Positions 12,857 to 25,837 of a stretch of DNA of 64,000 nucleotides are shown piece after piece. The notes under the pieces are model-generated. The model did not search any database and was not told where the DNA came from. It was given only the letters and a program-made list of their open reading frames with translations. The first letter of the stretch is position 1. Each line of letters begins with the position of its first letter. Source of the DNA: Rhynchospora pubera. Taxonomy: Eukaryota > Streptophyta > Magnoliopsida > Poales > Cyperaceae. Position numbers and translations under genes: made by a program. Where the stretch lies: positions 84,269,846-84,333,845 of the forward strand of contig CM051462.1 in the NCBI GenBank assembly GCA_028095005.1, given 5' to 3'.

Positions 12857-13013
12857 GGGCCGTTTGAATCGCTTAGGAACAAGAGTAATAGTCTATTCTT
12901 ATGCGAAAAATATTGGGAAGTGTGTAACTTTTGTGAAGAGTTTAGATGGTTAGGAATAAATTTCCCTCTAAAAATAGACCATTCATCTTATTCCTAAGTG
13001 ATTCAAACGGCCC
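12857..13013. mobile_element. Tourist-like MITE, copy 3
   Basis: Inverted ends GGGCCGTTTGAATCGC and GTGATTCAAACGGCCC enclose the family phrases 'ttgggaagtgtgtaac' and 'gtgaagagtttagatgg'. TTA lies on the left (12854-12856), but the right flank is not an exact match, so the duplication has decayed or the boundary is off by a base or two. Confidence 0.75.
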
Positions 13014-14904
13014 CATAATAATTTGTGCATTTTTTTGTCACAAAATTTAATGTTGCTATGTAATGTAACTCAAAATTATACGAGAGAAACAAAAATAACA
13101 ATACATACAGCGCCCAACAAACTCGAGTTGGACCGGGAGTCTTGTGAAATATTTTTGTCAACTTGACATATCTAATTTCATCGAATATGAAATAAGCCAT
13201 TGAATTAAGTCGAGCAAATCCAAATTTACTGACATAAACAACTACTAAAAAATGATCAGTTCCTTCCGAAGCCATCAAGTGCGTGAAAAGTATAATAACT
13301 TTAGTAGTTTTAGGCTGGTGCTGGTCCATGGTTACTCAAGCGTGCTGCGAGATGTTTGTATATATGTCATGATGTGACTTGTGAGGGCAACGATTGATTT
13401 ATTATGAATGAAATTTAATCCCACATAATTATATATAACTAACAGGTCTTCTTAATTAACAAACTAAAAATAAATTGACATTTTAATTGTGCTAATTGGT
13501 AGATACTAGTGATTGGTACGAAATTTTAACAAATGAAATTAAATGCTGCTTTAATATCTCTTGGAACAAAGCGCAGTAGTACTTTCAAAAGGAGTTAATA
13601 TTTTTCTGTTGAATGATGCATCAAATAAATGTAGGAGAATTAATTAATCACATTGGATGCAGGATGCTCCGCTTTAGATATCATTATTTATTGCCTTTCA
13701 ATACTGGAGCTGTTTATTTCAAGATTTGTTCTGAAAGTAGAAATAGATGTTGAAGAAAAGATTGAAGTAATATACATTTTTGTTCTTAATTTATTTTGTA
13801 GTTTTATTGTGGAAAAGAATTAAACACGTCGTAATAACAATATTATTAATGTTGGACTTGTTTTGCTTGTAAAGTATAAACTAACATTTGTAATAATAAA
13901 TTTGGCATGATTTAAAGTTGAAACAAAGCGCAGATAGATTAAAAAAATTATACTGGCCAAAATTTGTTTCCAAGTTTGTAATTAATTTTTGTTTTGCTAA
14001 GATTTGTTGTGATCAATAAATTTTACTCGGATCAATATCGAAAGTGCTAAAAATTATACTACCTAATTGTGCATGATAATGATTTACAACTATTTAATTA
14101 AAACTGATGAGTTTGATATGTCGAGAGAGTTATGACAATACTCAAATAGTTGCAAAAAATCTAAAACCTCTAATGATGGTAAAACTGAATGCATGGAGCC
14201 ATTAAATGGAAGGGGAAACTCACATGTCGATTAATGTTATATTCTTAAGAGCCTACTTCAACTTGTTGTTTTGTTCTCATTTTTTAATTTATTGTTGTTC
14301 GTTATATAATCACTGCATCTTATTGATATTTTTCAATTTAAAAAATAAACCATGACCATTCAATTGATATCATCTATATATTGACCTCGATGCAGATTGC
14401 AGAACGAACAAAATATGACAATTAAGGAAAAATACTAGAACGTTTGACATCTTAACAACTTTTACTTTTACATATAGTATAGATATACATTAGTTTTTGA
14501 GTTATTCGTAAGTTATTATGAGAAAGTTATCCTTTTAAGTTGATACTTCCTTTTTGAGAGAGATGTGATGTAAAATAGGTCAGGGAGGTTATGGTTTGAT
14601 GTTACATTATACTATCGTCATTTTTTGGACTTTACATTTCGTTATATGTCTATTTGAGATGGATGGAATTTTTTTTTTAAATCTAAAAATATCATCGCCT
14701 GTCTATGAAACTGTTCAAAGGATTTATCTTCAATTTTTTGTTATAAAAAATTGACAAAACTAAACGTTCAAAAGCAACTTGTTAATTACAAGTAAAAAAT
14801 TTAAAGGACTTTTATGACTTTATTATTAATATTATTGCTTGGAATGCTATTTATTTATTTATTTATGATCCTGATGACTTTGGTATCTGATGCAAATTAT
14901 TCTT
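13014..14904. other. AT-rich intergenic spacer
   Basis: No supportable gene. The open minus-strand frame at 13003-13329 has no domain resemblance and overlaps the MITE end. Confidence 0.5.
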
Positions 14905-14907
14905 TTA

Positions 14908-15096
14908 GGCTTCGTTTGGATGGCTTCTTTTCGGAATAAGGAATAAGGAATAACCACTTTTTACCAATAAATTTATTTCTAACCATCCAAACTCTTCACA
15001 AAAATTACACACTTCCCAATAAATTTATCCCTTCCCAATAAATTTTTTCCCTTCTTCCTTCTTTCTACCTTATTCTCAACACATCCAAACGGAGCC
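14908..15096. mobile_element. Tourist-like MITE, copy 4
   Basis: Inverted ends GGCTTCGTTTGGATGG and CATCCAAACGGAGCC have perfect TTA duplications (14905-14907, 15097-15099). It is the same length and nearly the same sequence as 3045-3233, suggesting recent movement of this subfamily. Confidence 0.88.
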
Positions 15097-15099
15097 TTA

Positions 15100-17215
15100 C
15101 CATCTCTTCATAACTCGGACAAAGTGAAACCAAAGTTACCTAAGTTTTTATGAGCAAGTGGTGTCTCTGTTTTTTGCCTCTAATTTTTTATTTATTATTT
15201 TTTAAGAATCTGCTACTCTGTTTTTTGGCTTATAGCTTTTGGGTAAATCCACTGCGTGATTTGATTTGCGTGTCAATTCGGTCATGCACATAAGCACGCT
15301 ACTCGTTACTTTCTTCGCTTAATCATACATAAAAAAGACTTTTTATCTAAGGTACAAAAAAAGTGCAAGATATTATTTATCTTGGAGGAGACGAAAAATG
15401 AGTGAAATAAGTAACTTTAAAGTATTAATATTCGAAATTAGTAAAATAATATTATAAATTAAAAGGTCGAGCACTTTTAATTACACGTAAATTACATAAT
15501 TGCATAGGGCCATTATATTAAATGTATAACCAACTTTCAAATCTTTTTGAAAGTTTGGCGGGAACTTGTTTTATTGCATTTTGTACTTTAGTCTTTAGGT
15601 AGGTAAATTATATTTAAAACTATGAATGTGCCTAAAAAACTTTGTCACTATTATTCCCGCCGCTTTGACGGGTGGTGTTTGAATCTATTTTCTGTTCTTT
15701 TGGAGAAATATATATGTTAGAGGTGATCATTAGTAGATGTCTTCCAATCTGAGGTATATATTTAATTTTCACCGTGAATTTTATTTATTTTTGCTTCCCT
15801 TGATATCATATTTAGACGAAAATAGTCACTACTCACTAGTCATCTTTTAGCTTAGGTCGCATGAATTAATGACAATATTTGACATCCTCTAAATCATTGA
15901 AAAATTTTTACGATGCAAATCTCACTTATGAAATTATATCGCAATTATTTTTTGTTCCGAGTTTATTAAAAAATGTTTCGTAGATATCTACACCGGAAAT
16001 TTTGTAAGATCTACTGAGGAGGATCGACAACAAAATATTTATTTAAACCGCATGCGGCATTGAACTCCATCAAAAGGTGGTAATTGATTTAAAATAAAAA
16101 TGTTGCTAATATATTGATAGTTAAATTTCAATTTGGGATATTTGTAAGCGTCAGTTGAATTTCAACTTTCAAGAGTGATATCAATTTGAAATTGGTGAAG
16201 TGTATCGAGCTGTACAAATTTGTATCGTACTAATCTACTATAATCTACTATAAGTCTATAATGACAGAAAAGAGTAGAGGGTTAAAAATCAAAATATCAA
16301 AAACATGTGCACACTTGCCATTATCCGTCTGAACAAAACTTTTTCATTTTTTTTTTTAATTATGTTGCATCAGTATGGTAACCATTTTGGGTCAAAGTGA
16401 ATTGTCCTACAAAAGGGTTCAAAGTGGTGAAATGGAAACGTTGCTAGACAATGCGACTGTCAGATATTTCAGGTAATATTAACTAAAAGAGAGAGGCAAT
16501 GCCACATTTTTTTTTCACCTATATATAAGGAGCTGTTCTCTGCTTGAGAATTTTACGTTGCCAAACACCTCCATTTAATTAATTTGTTATCAATACTCTA
16601 CCTAATAAATAACTTTTTTGGTTTCTTACACAGTAAATTAGATTGGTTTCTTTCATTGTAATTAGTTTATCACAATCTTTAATTCATATATTATATTCAA
16701 TTATTTTTTATTAATGTTATGATGATAAAGATTTTTGTTTACATAAGAATAATGTAGATGAAAATCATTCTAGGGGAAACATTGCATATCATTAAAATTT
16801 TGTACGCTACATTCTCTCTCAATTTTATGATATTATTAAATGTTGTAGATTTTATAATATTTTTTTAGTTTGAGAATTTTAAAGACCACAAATATATGTT
16901 GAAGCTTTGCTTCAGCCAGCTCTTAATGAAAATTTTATTCAGTTTTGACAGACTATAAACTTGCTTTTCAAAATTCCATGGGACATGCAGAAATAAATGC
17001 AATTTGACCATAACATTTGCTAACTTCGGTCGTTGTGAACCCATAAAAGGTTTCATGAAATTTTCATGTTACCAATGAAAGCTAGATACAAGCAAACAAA
17101 AAATTGTATGCAATTATTGCTTTTGTTATCCATTTCGCTGACAATAAAAAGCGTACCTAGATGCTATGCACCGTATCAAAGCTTGAGTTGCTTTCCGAAA
17201 TAAGAAAATTTATTG
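15100..17215. other. AT-rich intergenic spacer
   Basis: No gene, RNA or bounded element is seen. Confidence 0.55.
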
Positions 17216-17224
17216 GAGTTTTAG

Positions 17225-17398
17225 AAATTCAAATCCCGTGGCGCGCGACACAGCGTGCAGCGCACCACAGGCCGTCCGATTAAATCTCAATGAATGAGGG
17301 AGCTTCGTATATGTAACAGACTGTAAGACCCGAAAAAATATAACCCGTCCAGATTTGATCGGATGGTCCGTGTGGCGTGCGACACAACATTCAGATTG
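17225..17398. mobile_element. Mutator-like MITE family M, copy 2
   Basis: Perfect 9-bp duplication GAGTTTTAG (17216-17224, 17399-17407). The left end AAATTCAAATCCCGTGG resembles the reverse of the right end of copy 5; the right end reads CCAATCTGAATGTTG in reverse, like the other copies. The interior has 'gcgcgcgacacagcgtg' and 'tgaatgagggagctt', a diverged form of the core. Non-coding. Confidence 0.85.
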
Positions 17399-17576
17399 GA
17401 GTTTTAGATCTAGCCGTTTATTTTAAATCGCTTGGCCTATATTTCTCCTTAGTACTTGTATTACCGTCGGAAAGAAATTGAATATATTGAACCAACATTC
17501 AGTTATAGTAATCTATCATGCTTTTCTTTTTTTTTTTTTCCTTCCTTTGGTTTCCTATCTGGATGTTGATATAATC

Positions 17577-17577
<1 letters not shown>

Positions 17578-17634
<57 letters not shown>
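17578..17634. repeat. (ATT)n microsatellite
   Basis: Uninterrupted trinucleotide run of about 57 bp, preceded by a T-rich tract. Likely length-polymorphic. Confidence 0.95.
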
Positions 17635-17639
17635 GAAGT

Positions 17640-20600
17640 CCATACATTGGCACTAGAAAAAAAAAAGAAGAAAAGTTGTTAAAAAGATGCAAACATATCA
17701 AGACTTCTGCATGTAATATAGAGGTGAAGTATCAATTTTTAGTGGCAAATGAAAAATATCAAATTGTCTTCATGTATATTAGCTAGAAAGTAAAGTTCTA
17801 ATTAAAAGAAGTATCAAAAAACTAGTAATTTTCAAACAAAAAGTTTTAATCTTTTTTATGGGAGTCTCAAGTTAAATTATTTCCATTTGGTGCTTTAAAA
17901 ATTAAGAACTTACCTTACTCTAACTTTACTTGCAAGACAGTAAGAGATGTGAATCAGCTGCCTGGGAATATGGAAAGTACTTTTTAGTTCATATCTTTGG
18001 AGTCTTTGGATTACTTTGGTGCTAATTTTCGGTTTGTTGTAAAAGTTGGTCCATATACTTCAATTTCTTACGCAAACTACTTAGTTTTAATTTTGTATCA
18101 ACTAATCACTCGTGTTCAGAAAAATTGCATAATGTAATGACGTGGATATATTTTAGCATGTGTGAACAACCCTTAGCCTTTATTACTATTATTATTATTA
18201 TTTAAAGAAGATTGAACAACCCTTGGCTGGTATGAAGTATATGTTTTTTTTTTTTTTTTCTTTTTGGCGATCTTTAGACTAGTTGGAACAACAATATTAG
18301 AGCTTCATTTATTTTGGTCGAAAAGATAATAATTTCACTATCTGCCTATCTTGGTTGGAGAACAAATAAAAGCACAATTAATGTTTTTGCAACCGCCTCC
18401 ACATGCTGCAAAATTTGTTGTCCTTAAGAGAAAATCCATATATTCTATGCTGTTTTTGTCTTATTTAAATGAAGTACTATTTAAAATGACAAATGAGAGA
18501 GCATGCTGATGAATTAGTGACTGGGAGAAAAATGATATAGCAGACATGAGTAAAGAGTTAAATAGAAACTTCCAACAAAAAAGAAAAAATCTTAGAGAAC
18601 CTAGTAGAAAACTGATCGACAGATTATATCTACAATATATTTATTGATATTCGAAAAGTAATTATTAAAAATCGGAAAAAAAATATTTGGATAAATTATT
18701 TACAATTTAGATGAATTATGTATCGCATTTGGTACAATTTCAAATTAACTAACCTACAATTACATTAAATTTACACACTAGCTAATTGAAGTACAAAATA
18801 TTTATGCGAATTTTTATTATAGTGAAAAAAATTGCAAATAAGTTCTCTGAATAATTGAAACGAAGGAATATCATCCAGCCAACTGGGGAACCAGGACAAA
18901 CGGTAAAACTGAAGGGGTGAAAGAGTGAAAAGTGAAAACATGGATAAAAAAAAGGTACAGTACTGATGCTGAGTCAGAGTCTGGCGTGGAGGCTGGAAAG
19001 TGCGCCCCAGTGCAACACATCTCCCATCATTCGCCGCGTGGCGTCCTTCCACTAACTTCACTCTTCTCTACAATACTACCCTGCTATATCCCTGCAATCA
19101 TGTTATTTTGAGAGATCAGATAACACGTGTCAATTATGCATAAGTTGCTAGTTTTATTTCAATAACATGTCTGAAAGACGGTGCCGACTTGATGATCATA
19201 ATGATAAGATGACAACTATAAAACTTTTTATATTTTGTTATAACGGTAGCCCATGAATTCAGTATTTCGTTTGTCTTATTCAAAATTACAAAAACAACTT
19301 TTCAAGCATGCATTTACTTATTATGATTGCAGTTTTTTTTTTGGACTGTGACAGTCATAATTCGTCAATTTCTTTTTCTTTTCAAATTATACGCATATTA
19401 GCATGGAAAACAATTGACATATCTTATTTATCAAATATGGTATAGTTATTGTTTTTTTTTTTCTAGTTTTCTTTGAATATATGTACTTGTTGGACAATCT
19501 GATTTTCTAATTGTCATTTGGAAAAAAAAATCGTTTAAATTTGTCCATCAATGAAAACCAGTTCTTGGTCTGCTGACAAATAGCAATGCACCTTAACTCC
19601 TTGAGTAAAAGATCGTAAGTTCGAAACCCGGCTGGGGGTCGTCTATGTAAAAATGTTAATCGTGTCAAAATTGTAGCTTGAGATTGTACGTAAATATCAT
19701 TCCATACTTGATTCACGTATGAAGTAAACAAAAAAAAAAAAAATAACGGCAAAATCATGTAAACGTTTTTTGAGGAAAATAAAAATTTCTCTTAATAAAT
19801 AATTATTAGCTTAACAGACCTCATATTATATAATTATTTAAATAATTATTTATTTTTTTATATAGTTTTCCATGGACATGCCTGTTATCTAGAGCCAGTT
19901 ATAATTTATTTCATCTGAATTTGATCAATAATAATTAATTAAGCTTCACACTCTACAATCAACGTAGATTTTCCATTCCCAAAATAAACTAACCAAAGGT
20001 AGATAATACATCCCATTGTAGATGATCTGGCCCCACATTTACAATAAAGTAAACACCATGGGACCAGATCCTCTAATGTTATTACAATGGAAATGACCGT
20101 ATCACAAAAGACTGCCAACCTTTGAAGTAGCTTAATTCCTTCTAAATTCAACTTTCCAAGATCAGTCCATTTCTTAATGACTCATTACACACACTACAAC
20201 ATCCTTACATTCCACATAACATCTAAATCGCCTTTATTTACCAACTCCCGGTTCACTCTATCAACCCACTAAACACTCTTTTCACTTTCAAAAGGCACCT
20301 TCTCTATATCATACCACTTCACTACACACTCTGTTTCTTTTACCAAACAATGAAAGAAGCTTGGAGTTGGAGCTTTGGTTGAGAGCGTGAGTGAGAACGA
20401 CAAGAGCGCTTCAATAAATTATCCCTCCACGTCATCCCCAGAAAATTTCATTAATTTACTACCCACATTTTTGTTTTGTAATTATTCATTGAGTGGTAAA
20501 AAAACAAAAATGCCTTCCTCAGTTTGTGTTTCGTGCTTTTGACTCCAACGCATTTTTTTCTCCCCTTGTCGCATTCAATTCAATTCAATCTAATTCTCCT

Positions 20601-20874
20601 CTACCTCCTCTCCTCGGTTCTACCTCAGGTTCTCTTTTTTATTTTTCACTTTTTATATTGTCAAACAACATAACATTCCCTTCTTAGTTTATTGGGTTAT
20701 CGGGTTTCATTAAATTATTAGTGGTGAGATTTAAATCTTGTGCGCGTTTTGGGTTAGCGTTGTTGGTTTGTTAAGGCTTGGCAGCCTTTTATTAACACTT
20801 CATCTCTTTTTCAGCGAGCGCATATTTTAATATAACAAAGAGCTTCCAACTCGAAAACAGTGTTACTCAAAGGG

Positions 20875-20875
<1 letters not shown>
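17640..20875. other. Spacer and upstream region of the DUF547 gene
   Basis: AT-rich up to about 20.1 kb. A SINE-like B box (GTTCGAAACCC) lies at about 19620 without a convincing A box. From about 20.5 kb the sequence becomes C/T-rich, as often seen just upstream of plant genes; it likely holds the promoter and 5' leader of the following gene. No TATA box could be chosen with confidence. Confidence 0.45.

Positions 20876-20917
<42 letters not shown>
20876..20917. repeat. (GA)n microsatellite in 5' leader
   Basis: About 20 GA units end three bases before the chosen ATG at 20921. GA/CT repeats in 5' leaders are common in plant genes and can influence expression. Confidence 0.93.
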
Positions 20918-20920
<3 letters not shown>

Positions 20921-20922
<2 letters not shown>

Positions 20923-23900
20923 GAATACGAGAGGAGGAAGTAAGGTGCGGAGCATGAGAGAGGCACCGAGGCACGATAAAGTAGGTCTCTTTGTTAGAGA
21001 TTTTGACAATTTGGTTATGGGTTTTTTATTTCTTTTATCATTTCTTCTGGTTTTGAGGTCAATTTGTACAAAAGATTCATCTTTTCGTGAAATGGAGTGC
21101 CCCAATTGGTCTTTTGAGGCTAACGCAAGTACATTTGGTTTATTTTTCAAGTCGCTTGATGAAATTAATTACAACAGAGAGTGTGCTTTGTTGCTTGAAT
21201 TCTCGAGTGATATTTCAAAATGGGTGCTTTAATTTCCCTTCAGGCTAATTCAATGATTTCTGAGACAATTTCGAGATGGGTATCTTAATTTTGTTTTCAT
21301 TTAAGGCTTCGCTCCAGAAAGAAAGAGTGGGAGCGAAGGGAAGGGAGGAGAGTTCGGATAGAGGGAGAGAATGGACGGAAAGTGAGGAGACCAGAGAGAC
21401 AGATAGAGGGAGAAATCGGTTACTTCCAAAATCGAAGAGTACCGAGTCCCTTCCCTCCGCTCCGACTCTCTCCTTCTGGAGCGAACCTTAGAAATTACAC
21501 TGTGAACTTCCCTCATTTATGTTTCCAACCTTTTCGAGTCTCAAATGACAATTCTCTGTTTTCTTCTTTTTAATTATTGAAGGGAATGGAGAAGGAGAAA
21601 AAAATAGAGAAGATAACTAAAAAGCCGGTTAATAATCCCAAAAGAATTCTCAACCGATTACAAGCCAGAAGAGAGAGGAAGATTGCATTGCAACAAGATG
21701 TAACCAACATTCATTCTCTTTTTTCATCTTCTTTTGTTTCAATTTTTCTTTCTCAATTCCAATTCTTGCCTTCTAATCATAATGCAACACAGGTTGACAA
21801 ACTAAAGAAGAAACTCAGACATGAAGAGAATGTGCATAGAGCACTGGAGAGAGCTTTTACCCGACCAATTGGCGCTCTACCTCGCCTCCCTCCTTACCTC
21901 CCTTCTCATGTAATTTTCACACAAAGGTTCCAATTATTTATTTAGTATCTTCAAATGTATTTAAATTTTAGTTATAATTTGTTATTTCATTTCCTCTATA
22001 ATGAAGACATTGGAGTTGTTAGCTGAGGTGGCTGTTTTGGAAGAAGAGGTGATGAGGCTTGAAGAGCAGGTGGTGAATTTCAGACAAGGACTGTATCAAG
22101 AGGCAATTATCAGCTCCAATTCTCAAAAATCCAGAGAGAGTTCTCCTGATTTGAAATCGAATTGTCAAACAGCAAACTCGGAATTACCTGTCAGCATGAA
22201 ACCCACAATCCCAGTTCAATTGCATTCAAATCCTGAGCCAATTGGGCCCTCATCGAATCAAATTAGCAATGGGAGGCAGGTTCCAAGAAAGCTATCAAGC
22301 TCCAATTCGGGCAAAGAAAACCAAAGTAACACCAATTCAATTCGAAATTTAAGACAATCTCCTGTGAAGAAAGCTCCGATTTCAAAAACTCGGACTGAAA
22401 AGCAACCAAATAATATGGTAGAATTCTCAGTTTCATAGCCAAATTTGAATTCTTTTGACATTGACAAATAAAATTTGATGTTATCTTTCATATCTTTCAG
22501 GTTGAGAAGTCGGTAATTAACAAAAAAGGAGGTGAGGATGTTCACATTATCCCAAATTCAGACAAGTATGCTTTATTGGATGGCTTAAGTGACCCAAACA
22601 AATTGTCAGAAGAAAGTTTGAAATGTTTGATGAGCATTTTCTCTCAGATGAGTTTGTCTGAGAAAACTGAAGAGGAACAGAACACCTCTCCTTCAGTTTC
22701 AGGTTCTTCATCAGCGAGTTCAGATAGTACTGATTTGGGGGACCCGTATGGCATACTGGATTTTGGAAAGAGGGATATCGGATCCTATAAGAGTTTCAGA
22801 GTAGTGGATGGATGTTCTTTCAACCCCAATTTAGTAGGAGATTCTTCCCTTCTAATAAAAAGGCTCAAGTAAGTTTGGAAACCACAGCTGTTGTTTATTG
22901 TGATTTTCTTTTGTTCTTTTTCAGTTTTTCTTATAGCTTGTATTCTGGTTCTTATTTTTTTTAACCTTTTATTTTTTCGCCAGATTATTGGTTGTAAAAT
23001 GATGAAAATTTTTGTGTTATAAAATACCAGGTTTGGTTTTTGTTCTGGGTCCATTAGCTTTCTTTCATCTTACCTGCTCTTTGTTAAGGGTGCAAAAGAA
23101 AGCTGTTGATACTTCTTTTGCTGGTTCTGTTTAGTGCATGCTATCATTGTTTATCCCTTTTTCCCTTTTAACCTTTCTTTTATTAATCTGAGTTCAAGTC
23201 TGGACCACTAGTGCATTTGGACTCAAATTATAATTTAGTTTCTTTTAGTAATCTGAAGACCATGAAAATTGTGTCCATTGATCTATTTTGGAACATAAAT
23301 AAGAACTTTGAGCATCTGTCACACATAAGATAATGTAGGTACTAGTTAGTCAAGATTTGCTTGTCTGACAACCCTAGCCAATATAGGGACATTCAGCATA
23401 TATTTTATCTAATTTGATTATTTTATCTTTCTTGTGTCCTAATTTATTCATAATTTTGATTGTTTCAGGGGTTTGCATGGAAAGCTTGCAGCAGTGGACT
23501 TGATAGGGCTCACTCATCAACAAAAGCTGGCATTTTGGATAAACATATACAATGCTTGTATGATGAATGTAAGACAAATGTCATCATCATATCTACATTT
23601 TAAATTCTGAATAAATCATAATTAAATAAATAAAATATTCCTTAAAACATTCATTGTTTATTTTGGGTGGTTAAGATATAAATTTTTTAATACAATAATT
23701 TATTCCTCAGTTTTCCTTGTTAGTTTACTTGAGAAACGATCCGGAGATGAGTAATTCTAATAAATTCTGGCTTGAGGGAATAATGTAGAAATACCAAAAA
23801 TTTAAGGGCCGTTTACACTAATTTACCATAGTCATGTTTATACCTCATCTAGTAAGTAATTTGTCTGGCACCTTTTAGTTGTCAAGACATGACTAAAATA

Positions 23901-25837
23901 TACTCGATCTAATAAACTAGTGGTTTACTGTTTCGATTCATGCTTTTGCACTATAGAGTGTGGGATAACAAATCATGTTGTCTCCATGTGAACAAGCAAA
24001 ATAATACTATACCAAACCATCTCACCTTTTTCTTCTCTCTCTTGATTTTTTTTTTTTTAGGATTCTTCTTTCTCTCTCTTTGACTAATTTCATGCCTATT
24101 GTGCATGTATGCTCGGTTGTACCTTGCAAATGGAAAGAATATGTGCTTTGCTTGAACTAATTACATCATTTATTAATTTTCCAATATATTACTTAATAAA
24201 TTTCAGGCTTTTCTTGAGCAAGGAATACCTACTACTCCTCAGATGCTTGTTGCTTTGCTGCCAAAGGTATGGTTCTAGTTGTACACTTTTCTTATTTATT
24301 AATTTATTTAATCTTGGAAAGAATTAATTATCTGTGGCCCCGGCCCCTAAAACCTGTTTTAATTTAATTGTGAATTGACATATGCTTACAACAACCTGAC
24401 GGCATTTCTGATTTTGCCTTCATGCTTGCATTTTAAAATAATTCTATATGATCTGTATCCATCTAATGAATTACTTGTTATAGAGATGTTATTTGCAGTC
24501 TAATATAGTTGGATGTGTTTGTATCTAGGCAACAATAAATATTGGCGGCCAATTGCTGAGTGCCATGACTATTGAGCATTTTATTCTGCGGCTGCCTTTT
24601 GATATAAAACACGTAAGAAATGTGTTTGTTTGCTTTTATTATAACTGCTAAAAAATTTTTAGTTCAAATCTTCTTTCAGATTAACCAGTTTAAAATTTTT
24701 TATTTACATGTAAACAACAATAGGTTGATCCAAAAGGAATGAAGGATGACTTGACAATGAGGGGCACTTTTGGGCTTGAATGGCCTGAACCTTTGGTTAC
24801 ATTTGCTCTTTCATGTGGAAGCTGGTCTTCTCCAGCAGTAAGTATTTTGGTTTTTGAAAAATAATTTTATGTGCTTATATGCAGTTCATTGAAATTTATA
24901 CAGAGCAAGCTTGTCTTCAACCTAATATTAATGTAGTAATAACTTTTATACAGTGCATTGAATGTGAAATACCATGTCAATTTGTTTTTAATTTATCTTT
25001 ATTTGTCGGATATTCACACAAAGTACCTTTATAGTTAGATTTATTTTGTCCTGTTGCATAAGATGGTTCTTTAGAACTACCAATTGGTTATTAAAGATCT
25101 GTATACCTAATTAAGGTTTGTCACTGGTGCCGTCTACCATTACTGGGGACTACTGGATTTTGTTTGGAGACAGCTTAGTTTTGTATTATATAGCGTTTAA
25201 AGTCCTGCACAATTGGATCCTTTATGTGAATTTGCTTTGCTCCAGAAATGTTAGTTGTGTGGTCCTTTCTTCTAGCAAAATTATTTTAGTCATGCATCTC
25301 TTATTCTCTACAAGATTCCATGATATGATGAATAAGCCTACAATAATTTACAATGCCTTATATGTTCATATGCGATGAGTTTGACATTTTTCATATGTAA
25401 AATTAGACTATGAATCAGGCATTGTTATTATGTCTTAAATGTTGATAAGTTGCAATCAAAACAGAACTTTTCTCTAACATAAAAAACCACTCAAATTAAT
25501 TATAAGTCCTGACCCCTGCTTCTCTGTTTTGTCATCGAAGGTAAGAGTGTACACACCATCTCATGTGGAGCAACAGTTGGAGACAGCTAAGAAAGACTTC
25601 TTGCAAGCTTCGATAGGCATCTCCAACCCGAGCAAGCTCGCCATCCCCAAGTTACTTCACTGGTATTTGCTGGATTTCGCGAAAGACATGGAGTCACTTA
25701 TGGACTGGATCTGCATGCAATTACCAGACCACATGACGGGTGATGCGGTTAGATGCCTTGAGATTAGTAAAAGTAATGCCTATTCGGTACAAGTTTTGCC
25801 TTACGAGTTCAGATTCAGATATCTGCTGGCCATATAA
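20921..25837 (+). CDS. DUF547 protein with N-terminal MIP1-type leucine zipper, ten exons
   Basis: Exons joined by GT-AG junctions: 20921-20980, 21583-21699, 21793-21909, 22007-22417, 22501-22868, 23469-23568, 24207-24266, 24529-24612, 24724-24837, 25541-25837. They stay in frame and give 575 residues. Residues about 25-125 form a basic then coiled-coil region ('RILNRLQARRERKIALQQD', 'LAEVAVLEEEVMRLEEQV') with the conserved 'RPIGALPRLPPYLPSH', the Lzipper-MIP1 domain. A Ser/Asn-rich linker follows. 'PNKLSEESLKCLMSIF' precedes the DUF547 domain ('HQQKLAFWINIYNACMMN', 'LRLPFDIKH', 'FALSCGSWSSPAVRVYTP'), and the protein ends in 'LPYEFRFRYLLAI'. Family members are around this size and intact; no catalytic role is established for DUF547. 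The first exon is the least certain: an ATG in exon 2 would drop about 21 residues. Confidence 0.92.
21304..21488. mobile_element. MITE in intron 1 of the DUF547 gene
   Basis: Imperfect inverted arms: left AGGCTTCGCTCCAGAAAG, right the reverse of AGGTTCGCTCCAGAAGGAG, each continuing into 'agcgaagggaaggga'-like DNA for about 40 bp. TA flanks both sides (21302-21303, 21489-21490), which fits a Stowaway-type insertion, though a decayed TTA duplication cannot be excluded. Its GC is clearly higher than the host intron. Confidence 0.72.

Noticed and set aside
13003..13329. 108-codon minus-strand frame
   Set aside because: No domain, overlaps the end of a MITE, and shows no splice or promoter context.
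21276..21573. Overlapping open frames inside intron 1 of the DUF547 gene
   Set aside because: They are caused by the GC-rich palindromic MITE in the intron and are shadows on both strands.
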